This document shows, in pieces, positions 8,561-17,815 of a stretch of DNA of 64,000 nucleotides. The position numbers and the translations under genes are program-made. This stretch comes from Variovorax paradoxus NBRC 15149 (GTDB taxonomy: Bacteria > Pseudomonadota > Gammaproteobacteria > Burkholderiales > Burkholderiaceae_C): contig NZ_BCUT01000007.1 in the NCBI RefSeq assembly GCF_001591365.1, forward strand, positions 124,001 to 188,000. The letters run 5' to 3'. Within the stretch, counting starts at the first letter, position 1; each line of letters starts with the position of its first letter. The notes under the pieces are model-generated. The model had not been told where the DNA came from and ran no database searches. It saw only the letters and a program-made list of their open reading frames with translations.

Positions 8561-11041
8561 TTGCATCATGTGTTCTGGAGTTGGCCGGTGAGGCCGGCAC
8601 GTGCCGCGGCGGCGTCGTGGGCCTTTGCTGCGCTGGGCGGATCGCTGCTCGGCGCGGCCTTGCAACTGCAGCAGCCGCGGCTGTGGAGCGCGGGTGCCTA
8701 TGCGGCGCTGCTCTTCGCGGGCCTTGCGGGGCTGGCGGCACTGTCGCGCCGATGGCGATGGCCGCTTCGTGCGTGGCGCATGCCGGCAGGGCTTGCGATG
8801 GCCCTTGCGCTGGCCTGCGGAGCGCTTGCCGCCGGCGGGCTCGCGGGCTGGCGCGCGGCGGCTTATGCGCAGGGCGCACTCGACCCGGCCCTCGAAGGCC
8901 GCGACCTGCAGGTGGTGGGCGTGGTCGCGCAGATGCCCCAGCGCAACGAGGGCGGCACGCGCTTCAGGCTCGATGTCGAATCGGCCCGCTGGGCCGATGA
9001 ACGCCTTGGCTCCGCGCCACGCGTTCCGGCGCGCATCGCGCTCGGCTGGTACCGCGAGGACAGCTCTCTCTGGGGACGTGCGACCGAAGGCCGTGCCGCG
9101 CCCGGCGATGCGGCCGCGCTGCATGCGGGCGAGCGCTGGCGCCTCACGGTGCGGCTCAAGGCGCCGCACGGCAATCTCAATCCGCACGGCTTCGACAGCG
9201 AACTGTGGCTCTGGGAGCAGGGCGTGCATGCCAGCGGCTATGTGCGAACCGGCGCCCGCGATGCCGCGCCGGCACACCTGCAATCCACATGGCTGCATCC
9301 GATCGAGCGTGCGCGGGAGGCGGTGCGCGACGCGGTGTTCGAGCGCGTGGCCGACGCGCGGCAGGCCGGCGTCATCGCCGCACTCGTGACCGGCGACCAG
9401 GGCGCCATCGACCGCAGCGACTGGGATGTGTTCCGCGCCACCGGCGTGGCCCACCTGATGTCGATCTCGGGGCTGCACATCACCATGTTCGCCTGGCTTG
9501 CCGCGCATGCGGTGGGTGCGCTGTGGCGGCGCAGCGGCCGGCTGATGCTGCGCGTTCCCGCGCCGCAGGCCGCGCTGGCCGGCGGCGTGCTGCTGGCCGG
9601 GCTCTATGCGCTTTTCAGCGGCTGGGGCGTGCCTTCGCAGCGCACGGTGTGGATGCTCGCGACCGCGGCGCTGCTGCGGCTCACGGGGCGGCGCTGGCCA
9701 TGGCCCCATGTCTGGCTGCTGATCGCGGCGGTGGTGGTGGCGGTCGACCCGTGGGCGCTGATGCAGGCCGGTTTCTGGCTCAGCTTCGTGGCGGTGGGCA
9801 TCCTGTTCGCGACCGGCTTCATGCGGCCGGCCGAGGAGGCGGCGGGCCGGTCGGCCCGGCTGCTGGCCTTCTTCCGCGAGCAGTGGGTGATCACGCTGGC
9901 GCTGACGCCGCTCAGCCTGCTGCTTTTCCAGCAGGTGTCGGTGGTGGGCCTGCTGGCCAACGCGGTGGCGATCCCCTGGGTCACGCTGGTGGTCACGCCG
10001 CTGGCGATGCTGGGGGCGGTGGCGCCGCCGCGATGGGAGCTTGCCGCCTGGGCCGTGCAGGTGCTGGCCCTGCTGCTGCGGTGGCTGGCCGCACTGCCGT
10101 ATGCCACGCTCTCGATGGCGGCGCCGCCCGTGTGGATGGCGGCCTGCGGCGTGGCGGGCGGCGTCCTGCTTGCGATGCGGCTGCCGTGGTCGCTGCGCAC
10201 GCTGGGCCTGCCGCTCCTCTTGCCGGTGCTGCTCTGGCACGCGCCCCGGCCGGCCGCGGGGCAGTTCGAGCTGCTGGCTGCGGACATCGGGCAGGGCAAC
10301 GCGATCCTCGTGCGCACCGCGACGCACAGCCTGCTGTACGACGCCGGTCCGCGCTACAGCCTCGAGAGCGACGCCGGCCACCGCGTGCTCGTGCCGCTGC
10401 TGCGCGCCTTCGACGAGCGGCTGGACATGCTGGTGCTGAGCCACCGCGACAGCGACCACACCGGCGGCGCGCCCGCGGTGCTCGCGATGCAGCCGCAGGC
10501 GGCGCTGTCGAGCTCGATCGAAGCCGCGCACCCGCTGCAGTCGGTGCGGCCGGCCCGGCGCTGCGAGGCGGGGCAGCGCTGGAGCTGGGACGGCGTGGAT
10601 TTCGAGATCCTGCACCCGGCGGGGGGCGACTACCTGTCGTTCACCAAGCCCAATGCCATTTCTTGCGTGCTGCGCATCGCCAACGGCGGCGCCACGGTGC
10701 TGCTGGCCGGCGACATCGAGCGCCTGCAGGAGGCGGCGCTGGTGTCGCGCACGGCCGACCTGCGCGCCGACGTGCTGCTCGCGCCGCACCACGGCAGCAA
10801 GAGCTCGTCGAGCGCCGCGTTCCTCGAAGCGGTGCGCCCGCGCATCGCGCTGGTCCAGGCGGGCTACCGCAACCGTTTCGGCCATCCGGCCCCGGAAGTG
10901 GTCGAGCGCTATGCCGCGCAGGGCGTGAAGCTGGTCGAGAGCGTGCGTTGCGGCGCCGTGCTGTGGCGCAGCCGGGAACCGGGCGAAGTCGGCTGCGAAC
11001 GGGAGCGCAATGCCCGGTATTGGCACCACCGCCTGCCGTGA
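8561..11041 (+). CDS. comEC: DNA internalization competence protein ComEC/Rec2
   Basis: 826 residues, normal length for the family. It forms the inner-membrane channel that carries single-stranded DNA into the cytoplasm during natural transformation. In order: N-terminal membrane segments, an OB-like DUF4131 region ('LQVVGVVAQMPQRNEGGTRF'), the multi-helix competence domain with 'GDQGAIDRSDWDVFRATG' and 'HLMSISGLHITMFA', and a C-terminal metallo-beta-lactamase-like domain. The last has 'LSHRDSDHTGG' and 'LAPHHGSKSSSS', both intact, consistent with the proposed nuclease activity. It stands between the two halves of the ATP-grasp/alpha-E locus. Whether that is more than proximity is unknown. 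Confidence 0.96.
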   Translation: MHHVFWSWPVRPARAAAASWAFAALGGSLLGAALQLQQPRLWSAGAYAALLFAGLAGLAALSRRWRWPLRAWRMPAGLAMALALACGALAAGGLAGWRAAAYAQGALDPALEGRDLQVVGVVAQMPQRNEGGTRFRLDVESARWADERLGSAPRVPARIALGWYREDSSLWGRATEGRAAPGDAAALHAGERWRLTVRLKAPHGNLNPHGFDSELWLWEQGVHASGYVRTGARDAAPAHLQSTWLHPIERAREAVRDAVFERVADARQAGVIAALVTGDQGAIDRSDWDVFRATGVAHLMSISGLHITMFAWLAAHAVGALWRRSGRLMLRVPAPQAALAGGVLLAGLYALFSGWGVPSQRTVWMLATAALLRLTGRRWPWPHVWLLIAAVVVAVDPWALMQAGFWLSFVAVGILFATGFMRPAEEAAGRSARLLAFFREQWVITLALTPLSLLLFQQVSVVGLLANAVAIPWVTLVVTPLAMLGAVAPPRWELAAWAVQVLALLLRWLAALPYATLSMAAPPVWMAACGVAGGVLLAMRLPWSLRTLGLPLLLPVLLWHAPRPAAGQFELLAADIGQGNAILVRTATHSLLYDAGPRYSLESDAGHRVLVPLLRAFDERLDMLVLSHRDSDHTGGAPAVLAMQPQAALSSSIEAAHPLQSVRPARRCEAGQRWSWDGVDFEILHPAGGDYLSFTKPNAISCVLRIANGGATVLLAGDIERLQEAALVSRTADLRADVLLAPHHGSKSSSSAAFLEAVRPRIALVQAGYRNRFGHPAPEVVERYAAQGVKLVESVRCGAVLWRSREPGEVGCERERNARYWHHRLP

Positions 11042-11132
11042 AAGCGGGCGGCGGCGCGGTGTTTCGCCTCAACATAGGGCTTTCACTGGCCTCGAACTTG
11101 CTAAGCTATGGCTCAAGGAGATTGGTCGTTCC

Positions 11133-12626
11133 ATGCACAAATTCGACGAGATGTATGAGCAGTTGCCCTATGCGGGGGCTGCAATCCGACAGCACTACAA
11201 GCGCTACGACCAATGGCTTGCGAAGCAACCCGGCGAGGTGATGCGATCGCGGCGCGAAGAGGCGGAAATGATCTTCCGCCGGGTCGGCATCACCTTTGCG
11301 GTGTACGGCGCCAAGGACGAGGACGGTTCCGGCACCGAGCGGCTCATACCGTTCGACCTGCTGCCGCGCATCATTCCGGCCCACGAGTGGGAGAGCATGG
11401 AAAAGGGGCTGGTGCAGCGCGTGACGGCGCTCAACCGCTTCCTGCATGACGTCTACCACGACCAGGAAATCATCAAGGCCGGCATCATTCCGGCCGAGCA
11501 GATCCTGAACAACGCGCAGTTCCGCCCCGAGATGATGGGCGTCAACGTGCCGCACAACGTGTACTCCAACATCTCGGGCATCGACATCGTGCGCGCCCCC
11601 GATGCCCAGGGCAACGGCGAGTACTACGTGCTCGAGGACAACCTGCGCGTGCCCAGCGGCGTGAGCTACATGCTGGAGAACCGCAAGATGATGATGCGGC
11701 TCTTCCCCGAGCTGTTCAACCAGAACCGCATCGCGCCCGTGGCGCACTACCCCGACCTGCTGCTCGAAACGCTGCGCGCCAGCGCGCCGCCCGCCACGGC
11801 CGAGCCCACGGTGGTGGTGCTCACGCCCGGCATGTACAACAGCGCCTACTTCGAGCACGCCTTCCTCGCCCAGCAGATGGGCGTGGAACTGGTCGAGGGG
11901 CAGGACCTGTTCGTGAAGGACAACTTCGTCTACATGCGCACCACGCGCGGGCCGCGGCGCGTGGACGTGATCTACCGCCGCGTCGACGACGACTTCCTCG
12001 ACCCGGAGGTCTTCCGCCCCACCTCCACGCTCGGCTGCGCGGGCCTGATGCGCGCCTACCGCGAAGGCAACGTCGTCATCTGCAATGCCGTGGGCACCGG
12101 CGTGGCCGACGACAAGTCGATCTACCCCTACGTGCCCAAGATGGTCGAGTTCTACCTCGGCGAAAAGCCGATCCTGAAGAACGTGCCCACCTACATGTGC
12201 CGCAACAAGGACGAGCTGCAGTACACGCTCGACAACATGAAGGACCTCGTCGTGAAGGAGGTGCACGGCGCCGGCGGCTACGGCATGCTGATCGGCCCGG
12301 CCGCCACGCAGGCCGAGATCGAGGACTTCAAGAAGGCCGTGATCGCCAAGCCCGACGGCTACATCGCGCAGCCCACGCTGAGCCTGTCGACATCGCCGAC
12401 CTTCGTCGATGCCGGCATTGCGCCGCGCCACATCGACCTGCGCCCCTTCGTGCTTTCGGGCAGCGAGGTGCAGATGGTGCCCGGCGGCCTCACGCGCGTG
12501 GCGCTCAAGGAGGGCTCGCTGGTGGTCAATTCATCGCAGGGCGGCGGCACCAAGGACACCTGGATCCTGGAAGCCGACCGCGCGCCCAGGCCCAACAAGG
12601 CGGCACAGTCGCAAAGCCAATCGTAG
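11133..12626 (+). CDS. Circularly permuted ATP-grasp protein
   Basis: 497 residues from the ATG at 11133, preceded by a CAAGGAG site at about 11115-11121; an in-frame extension to 11010 overlaps comEC and is not family-like. The whole protein is the DUF404/DUF407 ATP-grasp domain: 'DEMYEQLPYAGAAIRQHY' at the start, 'LTPGMYNSAYFEHAFLA', 'RRVDDDFLDP', 'STLGCAG', and 'VVKEVHGAGGYGM' for nucleotide binding. It is the stand-alone version of the N-terminal half of the 911-residue fusion at 2085-4820. The alpha-E gene follows 11 bp later, so they form a two-gene operon. Predicted peptide- or amide-forming ligase; substrate unknown. Confidence 0.95.
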   Translation: MHKFDEMYEQLPYAGAAIRQHYKRYDQWLAKQPGEVMRSRREEAEMIFRRVGITFAVYGAKDEDGSGTERLIPFDLLPRIIPAHEWESMEKGLVQRVTALNRFLHDVYHDQEIIKAGIIPAEQILNNAQFRPEMMGVNVPHNVYSNISGIDIVRAPDAQGNGEYYVLEDNLRVPSGVSYMLENRKMMMRLFPELFNQNRIAPVAHYPDLLLETLRASAPPATAEPTVVVLTPGMYNSAYFEHAFLAQQMGVELVEGQDLFVKDNFVYMRTTRGPRRVDVIYRRVDDDFLDPEVFRPTSTLGCAGLMRAYREGNVVICNAVGTGVADDKSIYPYVPKMVEFYLGEKPILKNVPTYMCRNKDELQYTLDNMKDLVVKEVHGAGGYGMLIGPAATQAEIEDFKKAVIAKPDGYIAQPTLSLSTSPTFVDAGIAPRHIDLRPFVLSGSEVQMVPGGLTRVALKEGSLVVNSSQGGGTKDTWILEADRAPRPNKAAQSQSQS

Positions 12627-12637
12627 GAGCACAAAAG

Positions 12638-13594
12638 ATGCTGTCACGCACCGCCGATCACCTCTACTGGATGTCCCGCTACACCGAGCGCGCGGAAAAC
12701 ACCGCCCGCATGCTCGACGTCAACTACCAGACCTCGCTGCTGCCCCAGTCGGCCGAAGTGGCCAAGTACGGCTGGCAGGGCGTGCTGTCCATCAGCGAGC
12801 TGCTGCCCTCGTACAACAAGAAGTACGAGCAGATCACGCCGCACGACGTGATGGAGTTCATGGTCAAGGACGAGAGCAATCCGTCTTCCATCCTTTCGTG
12901 CCTCAAGGCCGCGCGCGAGAACGCGCGGGCGGTCCGCGGCGCACTCACCACCGAAGCCTGGGAAACCCAGAACACCACCTGGCTCGAGGTCAACCGCATG
13001 CTGCGCGCCGGCGATTTCGAGCGCGACCCGGCCCAGTTCTTCGAATGGGTCAAGTTCCGCTCGCACCTGTCGCGTGGCGTCACGCTCGGCACCATGCTGC
13101 AGGACGAGGCGTTCTACTTCTCGCGCCTTGGCACCTTTCTGGAGCGCGCCGACAACACCGCGCGGCTGGTGGACGTGAAGTTCCACGCACTCAACAGCGA
13201 GTTCTTCGGCACCGCCACGGAAGAAGACCAGGAGTACGACTTCTATCACTGGAGCGCGATCCTGCGCAGCGTCTCGGCCTTCGAGGTGTACCGCAAGGTG
13301 TACCGCGACGTGATCAAGCCCGAGCGCGTGGCCGAGCTGCTCATTCTTCGCGCCGACATGCCGCGCTCGCTGCATGCGAGCCTGGTCGAAGTGGTGAACA
13401 ACCTCGCCAAGGTGCAGAACGAGCAGAGCGCCGAAACCCAGCGCCGCGCCGGCAAGCTGCTGGCCGACCTGCAGTACGCGCGCGTCGATGAAATCCTTGC
13501 GACCGGCCTGCATGCCTACCTCACGCAGTTCCTCGACCGGGTGAACGAGCTCGGCGGGCGCATCAGCCAGGACTTCCTGGTTCCAGCGCACTGA
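12638..13594 (+). CDS. Alpha-E domain protein (DUF403)
   Basis: 318 residues, all helical alpha-E domain. It begins at the diagnostic 'MLSRTADHLYWMSRYTERAENTARML' region (written here only as the family marker 'YWMSRYTERAENTA'). It follows the ATP-grasp gene by 11 bp, with a TAGGAG ribosome binding site in the gap, and matches the C-terminal half of the 911-residue fusion. In the literature the domain is always linked to circularly permuted ATP-grasp proteins, and its precise role is not established. A transglutaminase gene, often third in such operons, is absent from this unit but present in the minus-strand unit. Confidence 0.95.
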   Translation: MLSRTADHLYWMSRYTERAENTARMLDVNYQTSLLPQSAEVAKYGWQGVLSISELLPSYNKKYEQITPHDVMEFMVKDESNPSSILSCLKAARENARAVRGALTTEAWETQNTTWLEVNRMLRAGDFERDPAQFFEWVKFRSHLSRGVTLGTMLQDEAFYFSRLGTFLERADNTARLVDVKFHALNSEFFGTATEEDQEYDFYHWSAILRSVSAFEVYRKVYRDVIKPERVAELLILRADMPRSLHASLVEVVNNLAKVQNEQSAETQRRAGKLLADLQYARVDEILATGLHAYLTQFLDRVNELGGRISQDFLVPAH

Positions 13595-13619
13595 GCGGGC
13601 AGCCCCGGCGGCCTTTTCG

Positions 13620-15293
13620 TCAGCGCGAGAACGACTCGACGGCCACCGGGATCTTCGGGGCCTGCCAGCGGTAGGCCGGGTCCAGCACGTTGCGCTCGGG
13701 CACTTGGCCGCGCCACTGGATCTTGAGCAGGTCCATCAGCGTCCAGGCCGCCCAGTCGGCGCGAAAGGGCTGCTGCTGCGCGGCGCCGTCCGGCAGCGGC
13801 TGCCGGTTGCGCCAGATCACCGCCGGAATGCGGTAGCCCGAAGCGGTCGAAGGGCTGTGGCCCGCACGGTCGCTGCCATGCCCCACTTCCTGGCCGTGGT
13901 CCGACAGGTAGATCCAGGCGCGGTAGTCATGCGGCTTGCCCGCGCTGCGCGTCTGCTGCAAAAGCTCGGACACCACGAAGTCGTGGTACAGCAGCGCGGC
14001 GTCGTACTCCTGGCGGAAGCGGCGCACCCAGGCCGACCGGCCGTTCTTCACCAGGCCGGTCTCGACCGCATCCACGTCGTCGTCGAAGGGATTGGCGTTC
14101 TCGGGAAAGCGCAGGCTGTAGTGCGGGTGCGCGCCCATCAGGTGCACCACGATGAGCTTGCGGTCGGTGCCCGCATCCTGCAGCGCCTCCTGCACGCAGT
14201 CGAGGATCTCGCCGTCCAGCGAGGCGCTGGCGCGGCCGGGCGTGCGGTTCACCATGTCCACCACATCGGCGAAGCGCGCATGCTGCTGCTCGATGGCCAG
14301 GTCGTCATGGTTGCTGATCCACCAGACCTTGTAGCCCGCGGCGCGTGCCAGCGCCAGCAGGTGCGGCGGGTTCTCGCCGTTCTCCGTGTGGGGCAAGCCG
14401 AAGTGGAACAGGTTGCGCAGCGCGGGCAGGGTGCTCGCGTCCGCCGACCACGCGTTGCGCAGCACGGCCATCTGGTCGCCGGCCTGCGCCTTGTGCGCCA
14501 GCAGGCGCGGCGTGGTGGGGCGTCCGTAGCCGTAGAGCGCCATGTTGTCGCGGTTGATGCTGTCGGTGATGACCAGCACCACCGTCGACGGGCCGGCTTC
14601 CAGCGGCACGGGCGCGATCGCCTTGGCCTGCGCCATCATGCGGTCGCGCACCTGCTGCTGGTCGGCCCATGCGGCGCGCAGCGCGTGGACCGAATGCGAC
14701 CACTGGGACCAGAACAGCGCGGGATGCAGCCGGCGCCACGGCTTGCTCGCATAGGCCAGGCAGGCGAGCAGCAGCAGCGCGAGCACCAGCGATCTCAGCC
14801 AGAACGGAAGGCGCGGGCGCATGCCCGGCGCCAACGAAGCTGAAACCGCCGCCGCACCGCGCCGAACGAACATGCCCGCGAGCACCGCGGCCCCCGCCAG
14901 CGCCGCCGACCAGACGACGGCGGACCGCCAGTGCATCCTCAGGTATTCGGTGCTTTCGCGCACGCTGGTGTTGGCCGCGGCGCCCAGCACCATCGCGCCG
15001 TCGGGCGCGGCCTGGTAGGTGTCGAGCAGGTAGGCGCGCGCCACGCCGTCGAGCGCGAAGCCCATCACCCAGAGCCAGACGAGCGCCGCGCGCAGGCGCC
15101 GCAGCCGTGCGCCGCGCAGCGGCCACGCGAGCCACAGCACCATCGGCGCGGCGAGCAGCGCGAGCTGCGCGATCCGCCGGCCGTCATGGCCCAGCACGAT
15201 GAATGCCAGCAGCGTGGCACCGACCGCGCCGCAGGCGAGCAGGGGGTGCGAGGCGTTCCGGACAGCGGACGCTTCGGAGTGGAGGGTGGTCAA
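13620..15293 (-). CDS. Phosphoethanolamine transferase-like sulfatase-fold membrane protein
   Basis: About 557 residues if the TTG at 15293 is used; the frame is open to 15374 (584 residues) and the exact start is uncertain. The N-terminal third has several hydrophobic segments (for example 'LLACGAVGATLLAF' and 'LALLLLACLAY'). The C-terminal two thirds is a periplasmic alkaline-phosphatase/sulfatase fold with 'TVVLVITDSINRDNMALYGY', a candidate nucleophile in 'ASTLPALRNLFHFG' and the metal-site motif 'YLSDHGQEVGHG'. The family includes EptA/CptA-type enzymes that put phosphoethanolamine on lipid A or other glycolipids. The substrate cannot be told from sequence alone. Convergent with the alpha-E gene, divergent from the SH3 protein. 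Confidence 0.85.
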   Translation of the reverse strand: MTTLHSEASAVRNASHPLLACGAVGATLLAFIVLGHDGRRIAQLALLAAPMVLWLAWPLRGARLRRLRAALVWLWVMGFALDGVARAYLLDTYQAAPDGAMVLGAAANTSVRESTEYLRMHWRSAVVWSAALAGAAVLAGMFVRRGAAAVSASLAPGMRPRLPFWLRSLVLALLLLACLAYASKPWRRLHPALFWSQWSHSVHALRAAWADQQQVRDRMMAQAKAIAPVPLEAGPSTVVLVITDSINRDNMALYGYGRPTTPRLLAHKAQAGDQMAVLRNAWSADASTLPALRNLFHFGLPHTENGENPPHLLALARAAGYKVWWISNHDDLAIEQQHARFADVVDMVNRTPGRASASLDGEILDCVQEALQDAGTDRKLIVVHLMGAHPHYSLRFPENANPFDDDVDAVETGLVKNGRSAWVRRFRQEYDAALLYHDFVVSELLQQTRSAGKPHDYRAWIYLSDHGQEVGHGSDRAGHSPSTASGYRIPAVIWRNRQPLPDGAAQQQPFRADWAAWTLMDLLKIQWRGQVPERNVLDPAYRWQAPKIPVAVESFSR

Positions 15294-15500
15294 TCGTGCA
15301 AAGCGGGAGGACGAGAGGGCGGGCGCATTTTGCCCCCGCGGCGTGTGCGCTGCCTGCCAGTGTCCGGGCTGCAACGGGGTCTTTGCTGCGGCACCGCGGG
15401 ATATCCCCCACGGAACTTATTGCGCCTCGCAGGCCCAGACGGGCTCGCCCGGCATCGCCGGAGATCTTCGTGAAGCCCGATAGAAAGGAACCCTCCCTCC

Positions 15501-15962
15501 ATGTTCAGATCCAGCCGACTGCCCGCGCTGCTCCTCGCATTCGTTCTCTCGTGGGTGGCACTGCCGTCTGCATCCGCCGCCGAGCGGCAGATGGTCAGTT
15601 CCGCGGCCAACACCCTGAACATGCGCACCGGTCCCGGCCAGCACTACGAAGCGCACTGGACCGTGGGCAAGGGCTACCCATTCCGCGTCATCGGCCGCAA
15701 GGGCGATTGGCTGCGGGTCAGCGACTTCGAGAACGACAAGGCATGGGTCTACCGCCCGATGACCAGCCAGACGCCGCACCACGTGGTGAAGGCCAAGGTG
15801 GCCGTGCTGCGCAGGTCGCCGAGCACGCGCAGCCCGGTGGTGAAGCGGGCAGCCTATGGGGACGTGCTGCGCACGCTCGAGCGCCGGGGCGACTGGGTCA
15901 AGGTCCGCCACGAAGGCGGCGGCACCGGCTGGGTGGCGCGGCGCCTGGTGTGGGGCTGGTAG
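15501..15962 (+). CDS. Secreted bacterial SH3 domain protein
   Basis: 153 residues with a clear signal peptide (basic start, 'LLLAFVLSWVALPSASA', cleavage near residue 27). Two SH3-like (SH3b) repeats follow: residues about 30-90 ('TLNMRTGPGQHYEAHWTVGKG') and about 97-153 ('VAVLRRSPSTRSPVVKRAAYG'), each closing with a 'GDWxxV' motif. SH3b domains usually bind peptidoglycan or periplasmic partners, so a cell-wall role is likely, without known catalysis. An AAAGGA site precedes the ATG. It converges on glpK with only 3 bp between the stops. Confidence 0.9.
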   Translation: MFRSSRLPALLLAFVLSWVALPSASAAERQMVSSAANTLNMRTGPGQHYEAHWTVGKGYPFRVIGRKGDWLRVSDFENDKAWVYRPMTSQTPHHVVKAKVAVLRRSPSTRSPVVKRAAYGDVLRTLERRGDWVKVRHEGGGTGWVARRLVWGW

Positions 15963-15965
15963 GCC

Positions 15966-17459
15966 TCAGGTCGCCGTGGCCTGCCGCACCGCGCGCTCCC
16001 AGCGCGCCATCGATTCCTCGGCCTGCGCGCGGCCCATGGTCGGCATGAAGCGCCGCTCCACCTTCCACAGCTTCGAGAGCTGCCGCGCGTCGCTGTAGAC
16101 GCCGGTCGACAGGCCCGCCAGGTACGCCGCGCCGAGCGCGGTGGTCTCGATCACTTCGGGCCGCACCACGGGAATGCCCAGCAGGTCGGCCTGGAACTGC
16201 ATCAGCAGGTCGTTCACGCTCGCGCCGCCGTCCACGCGCAGTTCAGCGACGGGCGTGCCGCCGGCCGCCACCGCATCGCGGCTCATGGCCTGCAGCAGCG
16301 CGGCGCTCTGGTAGGCGATGCTCTCGAGCGCGGCGCGCGCGATGTGCGCCACCGTGGTCCCGCGCGTGAGGCCGGTGATGGTGCCGCGCGCGTCGGCATC
16401 CCAGTAGGGCGCGCCCAGACCGGTGAAGGCCGGCACCATCATCACGCCGCCCGCATCGGGCACGCTTTCGGCGAGCGACTGCACTTCCGCGCTGCCCTTG
16501 ATGGCCTTCAGGCCGTCGCGCAGCCACTGCACCACGGCACCGCCGACGAACACGCTGCCTTCCATCGCGTACTGCGGCGTGGCGCTGGTCTGTGCGGCGC
16601 TGGTCACGAGCAGGCCGTTGTGCGAAGGCTGGAATTCGCCGCCCGTGTGCATCAGGAGGAAGCAGCCGGTGCCGTAGGTGTTCTTGGCCATGCCGGCCGC
16701 AAAGCAGGCCTGGCCGAAGAGGGCGCTCTGCTGGTCGCCGGCCACGCCGCCGATGGGCAGCGCGCGGCCGAGCAGGGCGGCGTCGGTGTCGGCAAAGTGC
16801 GAGCTCGACGGCTGCACGCTGGGCATGAGCGCGGCGGGAATGTCGAGCGCCTTGAGCAGGTCGGCATCCCATTCATTGCGGTGCACGTTGAAGAGCATGG
16901 TGCGCGAGGCGTTGCTCACGTCGGTCACGTGCACCTTGCCGCCGGTGAGCTGCCACATGAGCCAGCTGTCGACGGTGCCGAAGGCGAGTTCGCCGCGCTC
17001 GGCCTGCGCGCGCGCGCCGGGCACGTTGTCGAGCAGCCAGCGCAGCTTGGTGCCGGAAAAATAGGCGTCGATGACGAGCCCGGTCTTCTCCTGGATGGTG
17101 GCGGCCATGCCCTGGTCGCGCAGCTGCGCGCACATCGGCTCGGCGCGCCGGTCCTGCCAGACGATGGCGTGGTGCACGGGCTGGCCGGTCTTGCGGTTCC
17201 ACAGCAGGGTGGTCTCGCGCTGGTTGGTGATGCCGATGGCGTGGATGTCCGCGGGCTGGAGCTTGGCCTTGGCGAGCACGTCGCGCGCGGTGGCAAGCTG
17301 GCTGTGCCAGATCTCCATCGGGTCGTGTTCGACCCAGCCGGGCCGCGGATAGATTTGCGTGAGCTCCTTCTGCGCGATGGCGACGATGCGGCCTTCGCGG
17401 TCGAACACGATGCTGCGGGAGCTGGAGGTGCCTTGGTCGAGGGCGAGCAGGTAGGTCAT
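15966..17459 (-). CDS. glpK: Glycerol kinase
   Basis: 497 residues, the usual length. It phosphorylates glycerol to sn-glycerol 3-phosphate in the cytoplasm, using ATP. It begins with the FGGY-kinase phosphate-binding loop 'LLALDQGTSSSRSIVFDREG', and has 'GWVEHDPMEIW' and the C-terminal 'ELRVDGGASVNDLLMQFQAD' adenosine-binding segment. It lies downstream of glpR on the same strand, separated by a 356-bp gap that holds a copy of the composite palindromic repeat (17509-17766). A GAGGA ribosome binding site is about 12 nt before the ATG. Together with the divergent glpD-glpSTPQUV genes it gives full uptake and entry of glycerol into central metabolism. Confidence 0.98.
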   Translation of the reverse strand: MTYLLALDQGTSSSRSIVFDREGRIVAIAQKELTQIYPRPGWVEHDPMEIWHSQLATARDVLAKAKLQPADIHAIGITNQRETTLLWNRKTGQPVHHAIVWQDRRAEPMCAQLRDQGMAATIQEKTGLVIDAYFSGTKLRWLLDNVPGARAQAERGELAFGTVDSWLMWQLTGGKVHVTDVSNASRTMLFNVHRNEWDADLLKALDIPAALMPSVQPSSSHFADTDAALLGRALPIGGVAGDQQSALFGQACFAAGMAKNTYGTGCFLLMHTGGEFQPSHNGLLVTSAAQTSATPQYAMEGSVFVGGAVVQWLRDGLKAIKGSAEVQSLAESVPDAGGVMMVPAFTGLGAPYWDADARGTITGLTRGTTVAHIARAALESIAYQSAALLQAMSRDAVAAGGTPVAELRVDGGASVNDLLMQFQADLLGIPVVRPEVIETTALGAAYLAGLSTGVYSDARQLSKLWKVERRFMPTMGRAQAEESMARWERAVRQATAT

Positions 17460-17508
17460 GGCTTGAATGGTCCTCGTCGGGTCATGTCATTTGTTCTTGT
17501 CGCTGTTG

Positions 17509-17766
17509 TTCAGGGCGTGTGCACAGATCACCGGGTACTCCCCTCCGCGAATGTCCCCCGGCCTGCGGCCTCCTCCTTGATTTCGCTGCGGGGAGCACCC
17601 GATGCTCTGTGCACATGGGCGCGCTGCTGGTGTATCGCTGATCAACGACCGCTCCGCATAACGATCCCGTCGATGGGGTGCCTTGCGCAGCGAAATCAAG
17701 GGGGAGGCCGAAGGCCGGAGGACATTCGCGGAGCAAGGTACCCCGTCGGCGGGAGCACGCCCTGAA
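17509..17766 (-). repeat. Composite palindromic repeat element, copy A
   Basis: 258 bp filling most of the 356-bp gap between glpR and glpK; nothing else was seen in that gap. In the direction of glpR-glpK transcription it reads the same way as copies B and C read relative to their operons. It is bounded by a perfect 11-bp terminal inverted repeat, TTCAGGGCGTG / CACGCCCTGAA. Copy C has TTCGGGGCGCG / CGCGCCCCGAA, so two positions have changed on both sides in a compensating way. Inside are two stem-loop units in opposite orientation sharing a 46-nt conserved loop. The element ends 49 bp before the glpK ATG. Confidence 0.9.
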
Positions 17767-17815
17767 GACAGCACCCAACGCCCAAAGGGAAGGACAGAAA
17801 AGCACGCTTGCATTT

